From Adineta steineri (Eukaryota > Rotifera > Eurotatoria > Adinetida > Adinetidae): a stretch of 64,000 nt of DNA. The notes beneath the pieces were generated by a model. The model did not search any database. It worked only from the letters and a program-made list of their open reading frames with translations, and was not told where the DNA came from. A program made the position numbers and the translations under genes. Where the stretch lies: contig CAJNOI010000028.1 in assembly GCA_905250115.1 (NCBI GenBank), positions 186,001 to 250,000 on the forward strand, written 5' to 3'. Of this stretch, positions 27,541 through 39,287 are shown in pieces (positions within the stretch are counted from its first letter, which is position 1; every line of letters begins with the position of its first letter).

Positions 27541-28912
27541 TTATTTATCGGTATTTTCAATAATATTATTATTTTCATCATATTGAATTCGATTAGATTT
27601 TGTATTTGTTATCGGTAGTAATCCTTTCTTTGAATCATGTTCATTAAAATACTCATGTCGTATAGCGAATCGAGCTGCACCACGTATTGTTGGGTCACAT
27701 GTTAATAATTTCTAAAAAATCAAGAAGATAAATCATTTATTTATTTTCGCTTTTTTCTATTACTTTAAGTAAATCATAGGCTATTTCATCATTATCCATA
27801 ATTTCTCTTAATTTAGTTTCTTGCATTTTAAATTTTGGAAAAGATGATTTAAATTGTGGTAATAAGAATATATTTGGCCAATTATCCTCACTCGGTGTAC
27901 CCAGTAATCTATTTAAATTCGAATTTAATTAGTTAATTAAACAAAAAGAATTCATTTTTTTGTTGTTTTACTTAAATATTTGAAAGATTTGATCAATCTC
28001 CGAATCACCATGAAATAAAGGCCAACCTTGATACATTTCACCAAATATACAACCTATGGCCCACATATCAACTAAAATAGAATAAAAATATAATTTTTCA
28101 AATATTTTATCAATTTTTTTCTTCTAACCAGGTGTTCCATAGTTTAATGATCCAAGTAAAATTTCAGGTGCACGATACCATAATGTAACAATTTCATGTG
28201 TATAAATCTTCATTGGAATAGTGAAAGCACGCGCAAGACCTAAATATAAAAATAGAAAAAGACAAATTTTCAAAAAAAATGTTCATACCGAAATCACACA
28301 TTTTAACTCGTCCTTCATTATTAACTAAAATATTATGTGGTTTTATATCTCGATGAATAATACGATGTCTATGACAATAAAATATTGCTTCTAATAATTG
28401 ATGCGTAAAACTCTAAAAACGAATAAATAAAAATGTATTAAATCATATTTTTAAGTTCCTACTTTAATTATTTTTCGTTCTAATGGTCGATTTCGATCTA
28501 AATAACGTTTTAAATCTTCATTCATATATTCAAGTAAAAAATAACATCGTTCATCAGTTAAAAAAACATCATGTAATTTAACTATATTTGGATGATTAAG
28601 TTGCTTTAGTATAGCTGCTTCACGCATGGCTGTCGCGGGTATTCCATTCGCTTCATGTTCATCTCGAATTTGTTTAAGTGCATATAATTTACCGGTTATT
28701 TGATGACGAACAAGAAATACATCTCCGTACGTACCTTAAATAAAATAAATTTATTGTGTTTTTTTTTAAATAGTAAAGGAAATTAAAAACTAAATTATAC
28801 CTCCACCAAGTTTGCTTATGCGTTGAAAATCTTTTTCTGTTTGTTGTATGTAATAATTTTCTTTTTCATAGTAAGGGCAATCAGTTGAAATAATATGTTC
28901 TATCGAACGCAT
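27541..28912 (-). CDS. Divergent CDK1/2-type cyclin-dependent kinase
   Basis: Ser/Thr kinase. Minus-strand exons: 28912-28801, 28734-28463, 28412-28289, 28239-28129, 28071-27972, 27908-27764, 27711-27541; 344 residues. The Gly-rich loop is [12 protein letters not shown], keeping the Thr/Tyr pair that Wee1/Myt1 phosphorylate in CDK1. The catalytic loop reads HRDIKPHN, then DFG and LARAFTIP; the T-loop is [14 protein letters not shown] with the activating Thr present; [12 protein letters not shown] follows, as in CDK1. The cyclin-binding helix that is PSTAIRE in CDK1/2 is PATAMRE here, so cyclin choice may differ. Roughly 30-residue extensions lie at both ends compared with human CDK1 (297). 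It could be a CDK1/2 paralogue or a lineage-specific CDK. Confidence 0.85.
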
Positions 28913-29160
28913 TGTTATTGTTGTCTTTCTTCGGTACAACTGACGAAGAGATAGCGGTATTTATATGTATATATGAGCTAATGTATAACAAACGTGATCT
29001 ATTATATAGATGTTTATGTAGTAAAATGTGTCTTACTTCTTTTCTCTTTTTCCGTTCTCTCGATATTAGGAGAAAGTACAAATATATCAGCTGTCGATAG
29101 GCCATTGTCTTTTCTGACTTAGTTAAATTTATTTTAGAGAAAACAAAATTTTATATAACA

Positions 29161-30064
29161 TCAAGATAAATAACGATTGGTATTTGAGGTTGGAATAAAC
29201 ATATAATCTAATAAATTACTATTCACACGTCGTAAATTTTCGTATTGATATTCTATATGAATCGATGAATGGTTATCTGTTTGAGTGCTTACAGTTGATA
29301 ATTGAACTAAAATTTTATAAAATTTTTCATTGTAAATCTAGTAACAAAACAAATTACTTTCGTTATTATTGATTTTCGTTAGAATGATGTTATTTAAATC
29401 CGATATACTATGACTATGGAATGATCTAGTTTGTTCTTCTTCAAATATTCGATATGATTCTTCTGAAATAGACCATTTTATTAATTCGAGATGATATTTG
29501 ATAAAAGAAATTACTTCGTGATATGATATTTTTATTGTTATATCGAGGAGATAAAACATGTTGAGCTGTATTTAATCCTTTCTAGAATATAGGGATATTA
29601 TTTTTTAAATTAGAATAAAGTTAATACTTGTTCTTTAGTAATATTCTTTTGATGTAATGAAATTGATGATGAACTATTACTTTTCTTATAATTTCGTGAA
29701 CGATCTTTAATAAAGGATTTTGTTTTCTTTGTATGAAGAACGATAGTTATCGATGGAGAAATAGATGTTGTAGATAAAGAAGAAAATGAATCTATTCGTT
29801 TACAAATCTTTCGATTTTTAGTTGCCTATTTATTAGTAAATAAAATTCTAATTATCATATTGTACTACAAACTTTCAATTTATTCCTCGATTGCGTAAGT
29901 AGAGACGATGAAACCGATGATAAACTTGTTAATGACGAATATATAGGAAATGTATGATTATTATTAATTGAAAGATAATATTGTGAAATTTTATGATTGG
30001 AATTTATTGAGTTAGTAAACATAGATAAAATTGAATAGGAAGAAGTAAGCGGGAAATATTGCAC
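29161..30064 (-). CDS. Unrecognised Ser-rich protein (5' end uncertain)
   Basis: Five consecutive minus-strand exons keep one frame across short GT-AG introns (46-52 bases): 30064-29873, 29825-29628, 29581-29515, 29462-29358, 29306-29161. The sum is 708 bases, 235 residues. The regular intron size and consistent phases argue for a real gene. No family is recognised. The protein is Ser/Asn/Lys-rich and probably disordered (LTSLSSVSSSLL, KKSNSSSSISLHQK), with one charged segment, SYRIFEEEQTR. There is no signal peptide or membrane segment. The frame is open upstream of 30064, where an AG (TATTCAG) precedes it; the first in-frame ATG is at 30022, so either translation starts there or an upstream exon was missed. 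Confidence 0.5.
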
Positions 30065-30945
30065 CTCTGAATAATCTTTATAATCATAGCAATGTCATGT
30101 AGGTACACAATTTTATAATAACTATTTTTAATTTATCAAAATTTTCATATATACTAAGCTACTTGATTTTTGTAATCATATTTTATTAATCTACATATTT
30201 TCAAACTATTTATAGAGACTTTATATTAGAAATAAAGCTGATTAATAAATTATGTAGAAAATTGATTCAGCATACATAATAAGTTTTTTCATCATCATCA
30301 TCATTATTATTTTGTTGAGCTTATATATTATTCATTTACAGGAGACAAAAACAAAGAGAATATAAAGATCGTCATAGCTTTTTAATTATTACTTATATTC
30401 TTTTGTAATAAATAAAATGCATAATTGTTTTACTAATGAGAATTAAAAATAGAAGAGAACTTTTTTCCTCAATATAAATTTCAAGATAGAAATTTTTCCT
30501 GAATATTCTAAAGTAATTTTGTTAATTTATAATATAATTGTTATTTATCATTTTCTTTTCCAAGTTAAAAAAAAGATAATCATATGTCTAGACATGAATT
30601 TTTTTAAAAAATAGATAATAAATAATTTGTTCATCATTGCAGAATTTTTTTTGTTTTTATTTTGAAATATTACAGTAAAAATCAAATGACTGAAAAAGTT
30701 TTCTTCATAAATAATTATATTTATATATATATATATGTATGTATGTACGTGTGTACTATCTTCGTGTCGTTTAGATAATAGAGAAGAATTAATTAAAAAT
30801 AAAAAAAAGAAAGCAATGCAAGCAAGTATATAATTTAAAAAAAAGAAAGAAAAAGAGCGACTGAAATACTGTTTCTATCATGATCAGGTTCATTGTTATA
30901 TATATATATATATGTATTAACAGACAATTAACAGAAGAATAATAA
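30065..30945. other. Intergenic with TA/TATG microsatellites
   Basis: AT-rich spacer containing (TA)n runs at about 30720-30745 and 30896-30913, the first leading into TATG/TACG repeats. No further exon of either neighbour found. Confidence 0.5.
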
Positions 30946-32410
30946 TCAACCAGTAAATGTCCAAACTTCAATACTTGCAATTATAAAATCTTCATTCAAT
31001 GATAATCTGTCATTATTAAATGTTTTAGTTGCGCAACTACGACCATGATATAAATCAGCGTCAAGCCATAAGGCATATGTACCTCTAAAATAATATGAAA
31101 AAAATCTTATTAAAAAAATGTTTTTTTAAATATAAACACCTACTCTCCAATTCCAAATCCAAGTGAATTAACATCACCTTTAACAAAAAATTCATTACTA
31201 CCAGACCAGTTAAATACCTAAAATTAGAATATCAATGTCGTTTGCTAAAATTATCCTAAGGGATTAACATCTAATAAACAACACATAATTAGTTTCTGTC
31301 AAAAATATAATAAATCTATTTGACCTGCAATACTATTTTCTAAAATGAGCATGTCAAAACAGGTTGTGAGTAACTTCAACAAATTCTATACACAAAATAA
31401 TATGTTAGACATGACCTTAAAACGGAAGAGGACTTGTTGTAGAAACAAAAATATCAATTAGGATAAATTAATCGTACATCTCTTGACACGCACATGTTCC
31501 ATTTCATTCTATAGACAATTGTGTTATTCTATATGCTTACCCGAAATTCAGGATGTAATGTAAACAGAAATGATTCTCCGGTACCATAAAATCCTTCACT
31601 GATTAGTAATTGATGTGGTACAAAAGCTCCAAATACCTGAAAAATAAGAAAAAAGAAAAATTTTATTTTAGAATATTTATTTTTTTACATTTTGTTCAAC
31701 ATCTTTTATAATAATTAATGATGGTGAATCATGATCAATTTCGAATGATCGTCGATATAATGTACTTAAACTAAATCCATTTTCTTCTGTACTAAATATC
31801 ATATACCAATCATGACTATGAAGACGAGGTGGTAATTCACGTAAAATCTAAAATACAAAAAAAAATATATTAAATTTTATTGTCGAAAAAATGATTTACT
31901 TGTTTTGATAGTTCTTCGTTAATAAGTATTGATGTTTGTAAAAGTTTAGGCGCTGGAATACCATCAATATCATAAGAATTTATATCATCTGGATGTGTTG
32001 CATGATTTCGTCGATAAATTTCATCAAGACTAACGATCTAAACAAATAAAATAATATAATTTTTTTGTTCATTGTCTATAAAATTTCAAGAAAAAAAATA
32101 TTCTAGTTTTATGTACCCCATCATCAGAAGAATTTTGTCTATCACATGAAGATGAATGTCTAATTATGATACGATCATTTAATGTTGATGATAGAAAACT
32201 TTTTGTACGTTTTTTCAAACGTGTTAATCGTCGTTGATGATGAGGAATTTGTTCGAGAAGATTGTTTTTCGAATCCGATAAACGTGATACTAATGAATGA
32301 AGAGTAAAACGATGTGTTTCAGACGATGGTGATGGCGATGGTGATGGTGATGGATGTTCATCGAATGAACATGAAATGTTTGATGATGCAGTAGACAAAG
32401 CACGAATCAT
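30946..32410 (-). CDS. OXR1: Alternative first exon: short TLDc-only OXR1 isoform
   Basis: An exon at 32410-32117, inside the intron between the WTPEHE-encoding exon and the TLDc exons, starts with ATG and encodes 98 residues (Pro/Ser repeat [11 protein letters not shown], then basic [13 protein letters not shown]). It ends in the donor GGG|GTACAT in phase 0, exactly the phase needed to join 32037-31900 and the remaining TLDc exons. The product would be 299 residues, mostly the TLDc domain. Vertebrate OXR1 and NCOA7 also make short TLDc-only isoforms from internal promoters. No stop separates the exon from the splice. Transcript evidence is not available here. Confidence 0.7.
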
Positions 32411-35400
32411 ACTTTAATTTCTAATTTTTTTGTTAAACTAAATTAGTTATGGAGTACCACGACTAGAAATAGTGAGCGAGCGATGGAGAGAGAGACAGAA
32501 AGAGAAGAAGTTCAAATATTCTTTCTCGCTCTCTGTCTTTCATTCTGTCTATGTTTTTACCAGTCCTGATAGTTGCGTGTATGTTATTCTTTATCCTTTT
32601 GTCCCGTCTTCTATTGACATACTTTAACATCAGAGGATATATATATAATTATATCGAGAAGAAAAAAAAAGAGAGAAAAAAAACAGAACATAAAAATATG
32701 AATCCGATACCTTATTTTACTTCAATATCGAACTATTACCTATAATCAATTCATAAATCGTTTATAATTTAAAGAAATATATATTCAACAGACGGTATAG
32801 ACATTGTAAATAAAGATTCACATTATTCTTTTGTATTATTTTTTGTTCATGGATAATATTACACACTCAAACATATTCTAATCCTTCAATCAATAAACTA
32901 TTCGTACTGTTCTACATTTTTTCTTATTACCCATCAGCTTATCATATGAAAAGCACGTTCATCGATATATCATATAAAACCTTAATTTATACAAAAAAAA
33001 TAAAACATCCAAACAATCGATGACTCTCAATCTAAGTATTGTGTTGTTGATTACTAGTCTTATGACGTATTCTAATATAATTAATAATTGAATTATTCTT
33101 AGATATTCAACAGCTATCAACTACTCAGATTTATTTAGCATTTTTCTTTTTTCAATAGATCTTTTAATAAAATATTAATTATTTCAGAAGTCCATTTCCG
33201 TTAGATAGAAACTATGAATTACACGAACACATATGTCAATGAATATATAAATCACAAAGATAAGAATAATAAAAAAATCCTTTTTTTAAATAATATTTAT
33301 CAAATATAATAGTTTCAATGATTAAAATGTCATCGAATAAATAGATATTTAGATTAACATATGACATACTATTTTAGTTTTTTTATAAAATTTACTGTAT
33401 TTGAATAACAAAAATCTATTTCGTTTTTTCTTTTGACTATATAATTATTAAGAAAATAAGTTCAGATATGTCCAGAGGTGCAGAACTTCCTCGTGCGGGG
33501 AGGGAAATTTTTGATTTTTGGGAAGATTCTGCACCTCTGGACATGTCTACTGTTTATATTTGATTTATTAGAAAGAATTGGCTTTTCTTTTTCTACTAGA
33601 TAGATTTACGTTTATGATTTTTATCTTACCTCCCATTCTCTCAGTAATGTATTTTGTCGTGATAAGTAATGTGGTTTTTTTTGTTTAGGAGATTTTTTTT
33701 GATTTTTCGATTTTGAATTATTATCATTTAATTCAGGATCATCATTAGCTAATAAAACAAAACCTTTATTTCCAGATTTATCATTTTGTTTTAATTGTTC
33801 AAGGTTAGGTGGTTGTTGATCTTCATCTGTTAATGGATTTGATTCATGTTCAGGAGTCCAACGAAGAAAAAACACATATAATTCATCAATTCTAAAAATA
33901 CAAAATCATTTTTTTATTTTGTCATGAATTACAGCAATAGGTTCTTGAGTTCAAAGAGCAAAACTATTATTGAAATTATTTATAAATGCCTAGATATAAC
34001 ATGACAGTTGAAATACTTCCGCATATTATTTACAGAAATCTCACATGCCTATTAACTGGAAATGAATTACATCTACTGTAAAGTACTTAAAAATCATCAA
34101 TGTAGATAATTATTAATAGTATCATTTTCAACTCCGTGAAAACACAGGAGTTAACAGCATGTGAAATAGATCATGTTTATAATAAACTTAATAGAAATTT
34201 ATTATGTAACAGATGTACATCTTTATTCTTTTGTGATTATAATTATCATTTAGAGCAACAATTTTTTGAGTGTAATTCAATGTCAAATAAATGTAGTGAC
34301 AGACGAAACATTTCTAATCGTAGTTTTTGCATCTACTTGTCTAGACTCCATCTTCATTACAAAATTAAGACATATTGTTGAAAAAATCGGAATTACAAGT
34401 TTTATTCTAGAATATGCTGAAAATAAGGCAATGACTATATTTTCGAGGTCAGTTGTTGTTTGTCGTTTATAATAATACTATATAATTATTAAAGCTATCA
34501 TTAAATCAACTAATCGCTATTTTAAAATAATCTAACCTAGAAAAATCTTTCCTTCATAATGAAAAAGTTCATATATTCAAGAAATAAATTTAATAATTTT
34601 CTTTATGATCTATACCTTGACACTAATCTTGAAAGACGATTATAAGCCGTTCATCTAGATAGAGCGATAGCATTTTTGCAATAGGATACTCGTTTAAAGT
34701 ACTACCTGTCTCAGATTATCCGAATATTGATACTATAGTAACTTCATTATGATAAATATATCAGTCAATGTGTATGAAATGTTCATGTCTATATATGATT
34801 AATATCATACTTTTCTTTTGGAATTAAAAACCAATATTCTTGTTCAAGTTGTTTTTTTCCATAAGCATTATCTATCAATTTTTCAGTATCCTTTCTATAT
34901 TGTCTTGCATATAATGATGGTTTTTCACATGCAGGTTCACTTGTTTTTATACATAAATAATAGGGAATTTCAATTGGTCGTGGTGCACATAAAATCTGTT
35001 GTTGTTGATGTAATAATTCTATAAAAAAAACGAAATCAAGTTTTTTTTCTAATTAATATAAATAAAGAAGAATATTTTACTATCGATTTCACCAAAACGT
35101 TTATTAAATTCATCAACTGGTACACAATTTTCCAAATGACATCCTTCTATAATAAATAATTCTGTTAAAGAAAATAATAGTAATATAATATATTTACTCT
35201 TTATTTTTACAGCACGTCTAAATCGTTTCCAATCGAAGCCATAGGAAATTTCTTAAGAGATATTTTTAGACAAAAAAAAATATTTCTTAATTTTAGATAA
35301 AATAAATAGCATACGTGATGGTACTCGATTAAAATTTTTATTTACATTTTTATCATCAGATAAAATTCCAATAGAATGTTTATAATCATCAAGTGCTTGA

Positions 35401-37883
35401 AATAAATCATTGGAATATTGTAATGAATTATCAATTATTTCTGTTGGAAGATATGTAGGATCATCATCATCGTCATCATCATCATCATTATAACTGTTCT
35501 CTGTTGAATCTTTTGATAAATGACGTTGAATTGTTGATGTTGCTGCATTAAATAACATACAACATGTATCATCTGATGCGGAAGGATTGAATTCTTTATC
35601 GATTTGGTCTAATAATGATGACATTAATTGTTGAATCTCTTCTTCATCTGAGTTCAATGTTTTGTTTGTTGAACAATAATGCGCATGTTTTACACTTGTT
35701 GAATGACACATTTTTCGTTTTTCTTCGTCACTGATTGAGAAAAATATAAATATATAGAAAAAAAAGTATTTACCGAGAAGTTGCTTTATGTTCATAGATA
35801 GCTAGATCATCATATAAAGCAATACCAGCGAGAAGATTCATTCTAAATATTGAATAGAAGAAATAAAATTATTTTATCTCAATTGTATTTTAATCAATAC
35901 TCAACTATGAAAACATTCAAAATCTACCCAATGACTCGTATCAATTATAGTATCTAGTAAAGAACTAGTTGAAAAATGACTGAATTATATCACGGCTTAC
36001 AATAGCGACACAGAGTATGACATATCCTCATTGATATTGTAAATATGGAACTCAATCGCGTCTCACATTACAATTCCATAGAGATTATACTTGTGAATTA
36101 TGTGTATTGAAATAACATGAATATTTTTCATAATAATCGTTTCCTCTTTATGAATAACAGGGATGATGTCTAGATTTATTCTGATATGGACATAAATTTT
36201 CTCATTTTCAATAGTATTCATATTATGTTTTTCTTTTATTATCAGTATAAATAATCAATTTGTTATGACAAAATAAAATAAAAACAGAAATAATTCAACC
36301 TACCTTATTATCAGTCCATATTTATCAATACCATGTTCTTTGACTAATGGATCGAGAACATCAGGATCAAACATGACTGCATTCGGTGTAACTAATAAAG
36401 TACCAGCGATACTTTGCTAAAAATAGAATTTTGCATGTACAATAAAGTTTAACAGATTTTTCGAAAACTAATTCTATGTTTAAATTCTGTTAACTAATTC
36501 TTTGTTCTTATTAATCAATCGGCTAAATATTTGATCTAGTACGGATTTATAAGTTATAATATCTGATAAGTACGTAAAAGAATTATGAAAAAATATTACA
36601 TCATTTATATCAACTTGAAATAGTTTTCAATTTAACGAATTTTTTATTTTATGTTTTTCTTACAATATCATGTTTTATATAAAAATATTTGCATAATCTT
36701 TTGTGTAATGTCAATAAAGAAAAGCCATGATTTTTATTCTAGATATTAATCATTCTTATGTTCATAATATATGACATGATTTAATATGTGTAGAAAAAAA
36801 GGTAAGTACTTACATGATCTTCAGTCATTAATCGAACAGTAACCTTAATAAAACGTTGTAAACATTCATCATCTAATTGATGATGTTCAGCTACTGGTAA
36901 AAAATCTTGTATCAAATTCACTTGTTCATTATTACCAACATTTTGTGTTTTTAAATCTTCTTCACTTGTTTTTGATGAAGATTCATTTTCAGTACTTGGA
37001 TTACTTATTAATCGATGTACACGACCTGGCCGTGCTGCTGATTGTTTAGACATTGACCAAACCATTGGACCAACATCATATTGTGTTTCAGAATATAGAG
37101 ACGAACGGGGTGAAGGAGTAGATGTATTTGAATGACGACGATCTGTAACAAGAATAAAAGCTTCACTATCTTTATTTCTTTTTGATGATATCGAAGATAA
37201 CGTTGAAACTGGAGGAGAAGAAGAAATAGTAGTAGTTGATTCTTGTAGATCAGTAGTTTCGTCTGATGAACAATTTTCAGGTACATACAACGTCTAGATA
37301 ACATAAAGAATAAATTTAATTAAAAATATCAATCAATAACATAAAAACTGACTTGTCCAGGAAAGAGCATACGTGCATTAAGTTTATTGAGCTGAAGTAA
37401 TTCAGATGGTGTTGAATCAAAACGAAGTGCCACTTTTTCTAATGTATCATTTTCATCTACCTATAACAAAAAGACAACATTTATATTATTCTCAATAAGT
37501 TAATATAAATAGTAGAATTCATACTGTATACATTATTGTTCCTTTCGGTTGACATACTGTTCGACTTCGTCTAGTATCACGAACTACAAAGATAAGTAAA
37601 TTTATCAAAATAAATTTCATGTTTTTTTGTATTTCTTACTTGAATCCAATGGAAGTGCTTGTAAAAGAATGCTTCGATCAGGTACTAAATTCACATTCAT
37701 CAGTGATTGTGTTAGAAAAGATTTGTGATCATTTTTATCAGTTGGCATCAGTGGGATATTTGATGAAATATTTGACACCAATGGTTGTCTGGATTCAAGA
37801 GTGTTTGAACTATTATATTCAAAAGAAATATTATTAAGAGTTTTGATTTACATTCTATTATAATCTAACCGATTTCGACTCAT
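30946..37883 (-). CDS. OXR1: OXR1/NCOA7-like protein, long isoform (LysM + GRAM-like + TLDc)
   Basis: Oxidation-resistance protein; TLDc proteins of this group bind and regulate the V-ATPase and protect against oxidative stress. Minus-strand exons: 37883-37870, 37809-37640, 37583-37525, 37460-37353, 37293-36814, 36416-36304, 35842-35774, 35730-35315, 35251-35198, 35161-35081, 35018-34811, 33891-33630, 32037-31900, 31847-31689, 31636-31541, 31217-31144, 31084-30946; 879 residues. The LysM domain is near residues 80-118 ([22 protein letters not shown]). The GRAM-like strand [14 protein letters not shown] lies near residue 285. The C-terminal TLDc domain has [43 protein letters not shown] and [11 protein letters not shown]. 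An Asp run lies in the linker. The first exon is only 14 bases, so the exact N-terminus is the least certain part. Confidence 0.9.
32484..32541. promoter_or_regulatory. GA/CT-rich inverted repeat upstream of the short OXR1 isoform
   Basis: GAGAGAGAGACAGAAAGAGAAGAA pairs imperfectly with TTCTTTCTCGCTCTCTGTCTTTC across a short loop, 75-130 bases upstream of the 32410 ATG. GAGAG-type repeats mark many animal promoters. A promoter role is inferred from position only. Confidence 0.35.
33473..33539. mobile_element. 67-bp hAT-like mini-MITE
   Basis: Begins CAGAGGTGCAGAACTTCC and ends GAAGATTCTGCACCTCTG, a near-perfect terminal inverted repeat covering more than half the element. Flanking 8-base repeats are GATATGTC (33465-33472) and GACATGTC (33540-33547), one mismatch. 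CAGAGGTG and the 8-base duplication fit the hAT superfamily. It sits in an OXR1 intron; the interior carries the GC-rich core GTGCGGGGAGGG. Confidence 0.7.
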
Positions 37884-38491
37884 AGTTTTTGTTTCAATCA
37901 ATCTAATTCATGATTATCAAAAGTAACAAATGAAAAAATATATCTCTTGAGAATACGTTGTATAGTGATGCAAAAAAAAAGACAAAAATAGTAGTAGCGA
38001 AAAAGAAAAACGAATAAAATCTAAAAAGAAACATGAATAACGACAGATAGAAGCAGTAAAGATCCATGATAGTGACACATATTTACGCTTGGTCTTTTAG
38101 CAGCATTCTTTTTTCTCTTTTCTTTCTTCTTCATCTAGTCTATATACTCGACAAGTCTAGTAGTGATGTCGTTTTCTCTTTTTTTTTTGATAAAGACTAT
38201 AAATGATAAATAGTTACAACAAATTTTGATATAAACAACTGGTCAACATAGATAATACTTCCTCTCGATGTATTTTTATTATTTAATGTATATATACACT
38301 TCATTTAATTGTATTGATAAGAGTTTTTAGTCGATGAAAAACGAGAGAACTTAACTAACTACTAATGCCATCTTCATTTGTTATTCGTTTGAAGCGAAAC
38401 TATATTTAAGAATGATATTTCTTCATTGGGTAGCTAAATGAATGGGTGTCATTCAGTACGTTTTTAGATTCATTTGAAATATTCTAAAATA
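37884..38491. other. Divergent intergenic region, 608 bases
   Basis: Lies between the 5' ends of the minus-strand OXR1-like gene and the plus-strand mitochondrial hydrophilic protein gene, so it should hold both promoters. CT-rich stretches at about 38108-38165 and an A-rich run near 37970 are visible; no clear TATA at usual spacing. Confidence 0.45.
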
Positions 38492-38945
38492 ATGTTAACT
38501 CGATTTATTTCATCTGTTACACATAATCAACGATTTCTAACAATAACATCATTTCGTCTATTAAATACAAGTGTACCAAGATTAGGTGATAGTGATCATA
38601 CAAAATCAAAAGCTAAAGATAAAGCAGCTGATGATTTAAAATCAGGTCGAGAAAAGAAATGGACAGATACTGTTGCTACTGATAGTGGTAAGATGAAATA
38701 ATAAAAAAAATTGTATTTTATATTATAATAATATTTCTATTGTAGAAGCAGCAGTAAAAGGTGAGAAACAACATGCTGCTAAACAAGGTGATTTAAAGAA
38801 AGATATGACTAACCTTCAACGTGATACAGTCGAAGCAATTAAAGAAAAAGAAAAGAAAGGTCATTTACACAAACATGATGTTGGTCGACGAGATACACAT
38901 GAAGAACGAATTGGTAGTGGCAGTAGTGATAAGAAAAAACGTTAA
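38492..38945 (+). CDS. Small hydrophilic protein with mitochondrial presequence
   Basis: Exons 38492-38687 and 38746-38945 give 131 residues. The first 30 residues (MLTRFISSVTHNQRFLTITS...) are rich in Arg, Ser, Thr and hydrophobics without acids, typical of a matrix-targeting presequence. The remaining 100 residues are strongly hydrophilic, rich in Lys, Asp, Glu, Ala and Gly, with no Cys and almost no aromatics (KSKAKDKAADDLKSGREKKW, KGEKQHAAKQGDL, EAIKEKEKKGHLHKHD). This composition resembles LEA-type hydrophilins used in desiccation tolerance. A second ATG 18 bases upstream (38474) is in frame, but the downstream one gives the cleaner presequence. Function is inferred from composition; no family was recognised. 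Confidence 0.6.
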
Positions 38946-39064
38946 TCACTTTTTTGTTTCAAAACACTTCTGACAACTTATTCTTTTCAATGTATTTATA
39001 TATCAATATTCTCGCTGGACATCTATTGTAAAATATATAAGAAGTTATTTTGTAAGAAAAAGTG

Positions 39065-39097
39065 GAATCGATTTAAATTATTAATTTAAATCGATTC
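39065..39097. repeat. Perfect 33-base palindrome
   Basis: Two exact 16-base arms (GAATCGATTTAAATTA and its reverse complement) are separated by a single base, about 120 bases past the hydrophilic-protein stop codon. Such a sequence can form a cruciform or, transcribed, a near loop-free hairpin. Confidence 0.85.
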
Positions 39098-39287
39098 AAT
39101 ATACCATTTGATCTGATTTGTTTTTGCAGTATATGTATTATTAGTTTTGATTAGAAAATAAAACCGTTTATTGAAAAAATATTTATTTATTAAATTTTTA
39201 ATAATGAAAAATATATAATTAAAAATTCAATAATGTGTTGAGATTCGTATTTATCATTTTTCGATGTAATTTATACATCTACACATC

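Noticed and set aside
28881-29105. Frames on both strands upstream of the CDK start
   Set aside because: They overlap the first CDK exon or its leader in other frames and have no family features.
29338-29565. Single open frame read as a terminal exon of the unrecognised gene
   Set aside because: A 52-base intron (29463-29514) and a 51-base intron (29307-29357) fit better and extend the frame into 29161-29306.
30720-30760. TA/TATG run as a possible regulatory element
   Set aside because: Simple microsatellite typical of AT-rich spacers, with no positional relation to a start codon.
34136-34472. Two overlapping plus-strand frames with several Cys
   Set aside because: They lie inside an OXR1 intron on the opposite strand, have no splice partners and no recognised motif.
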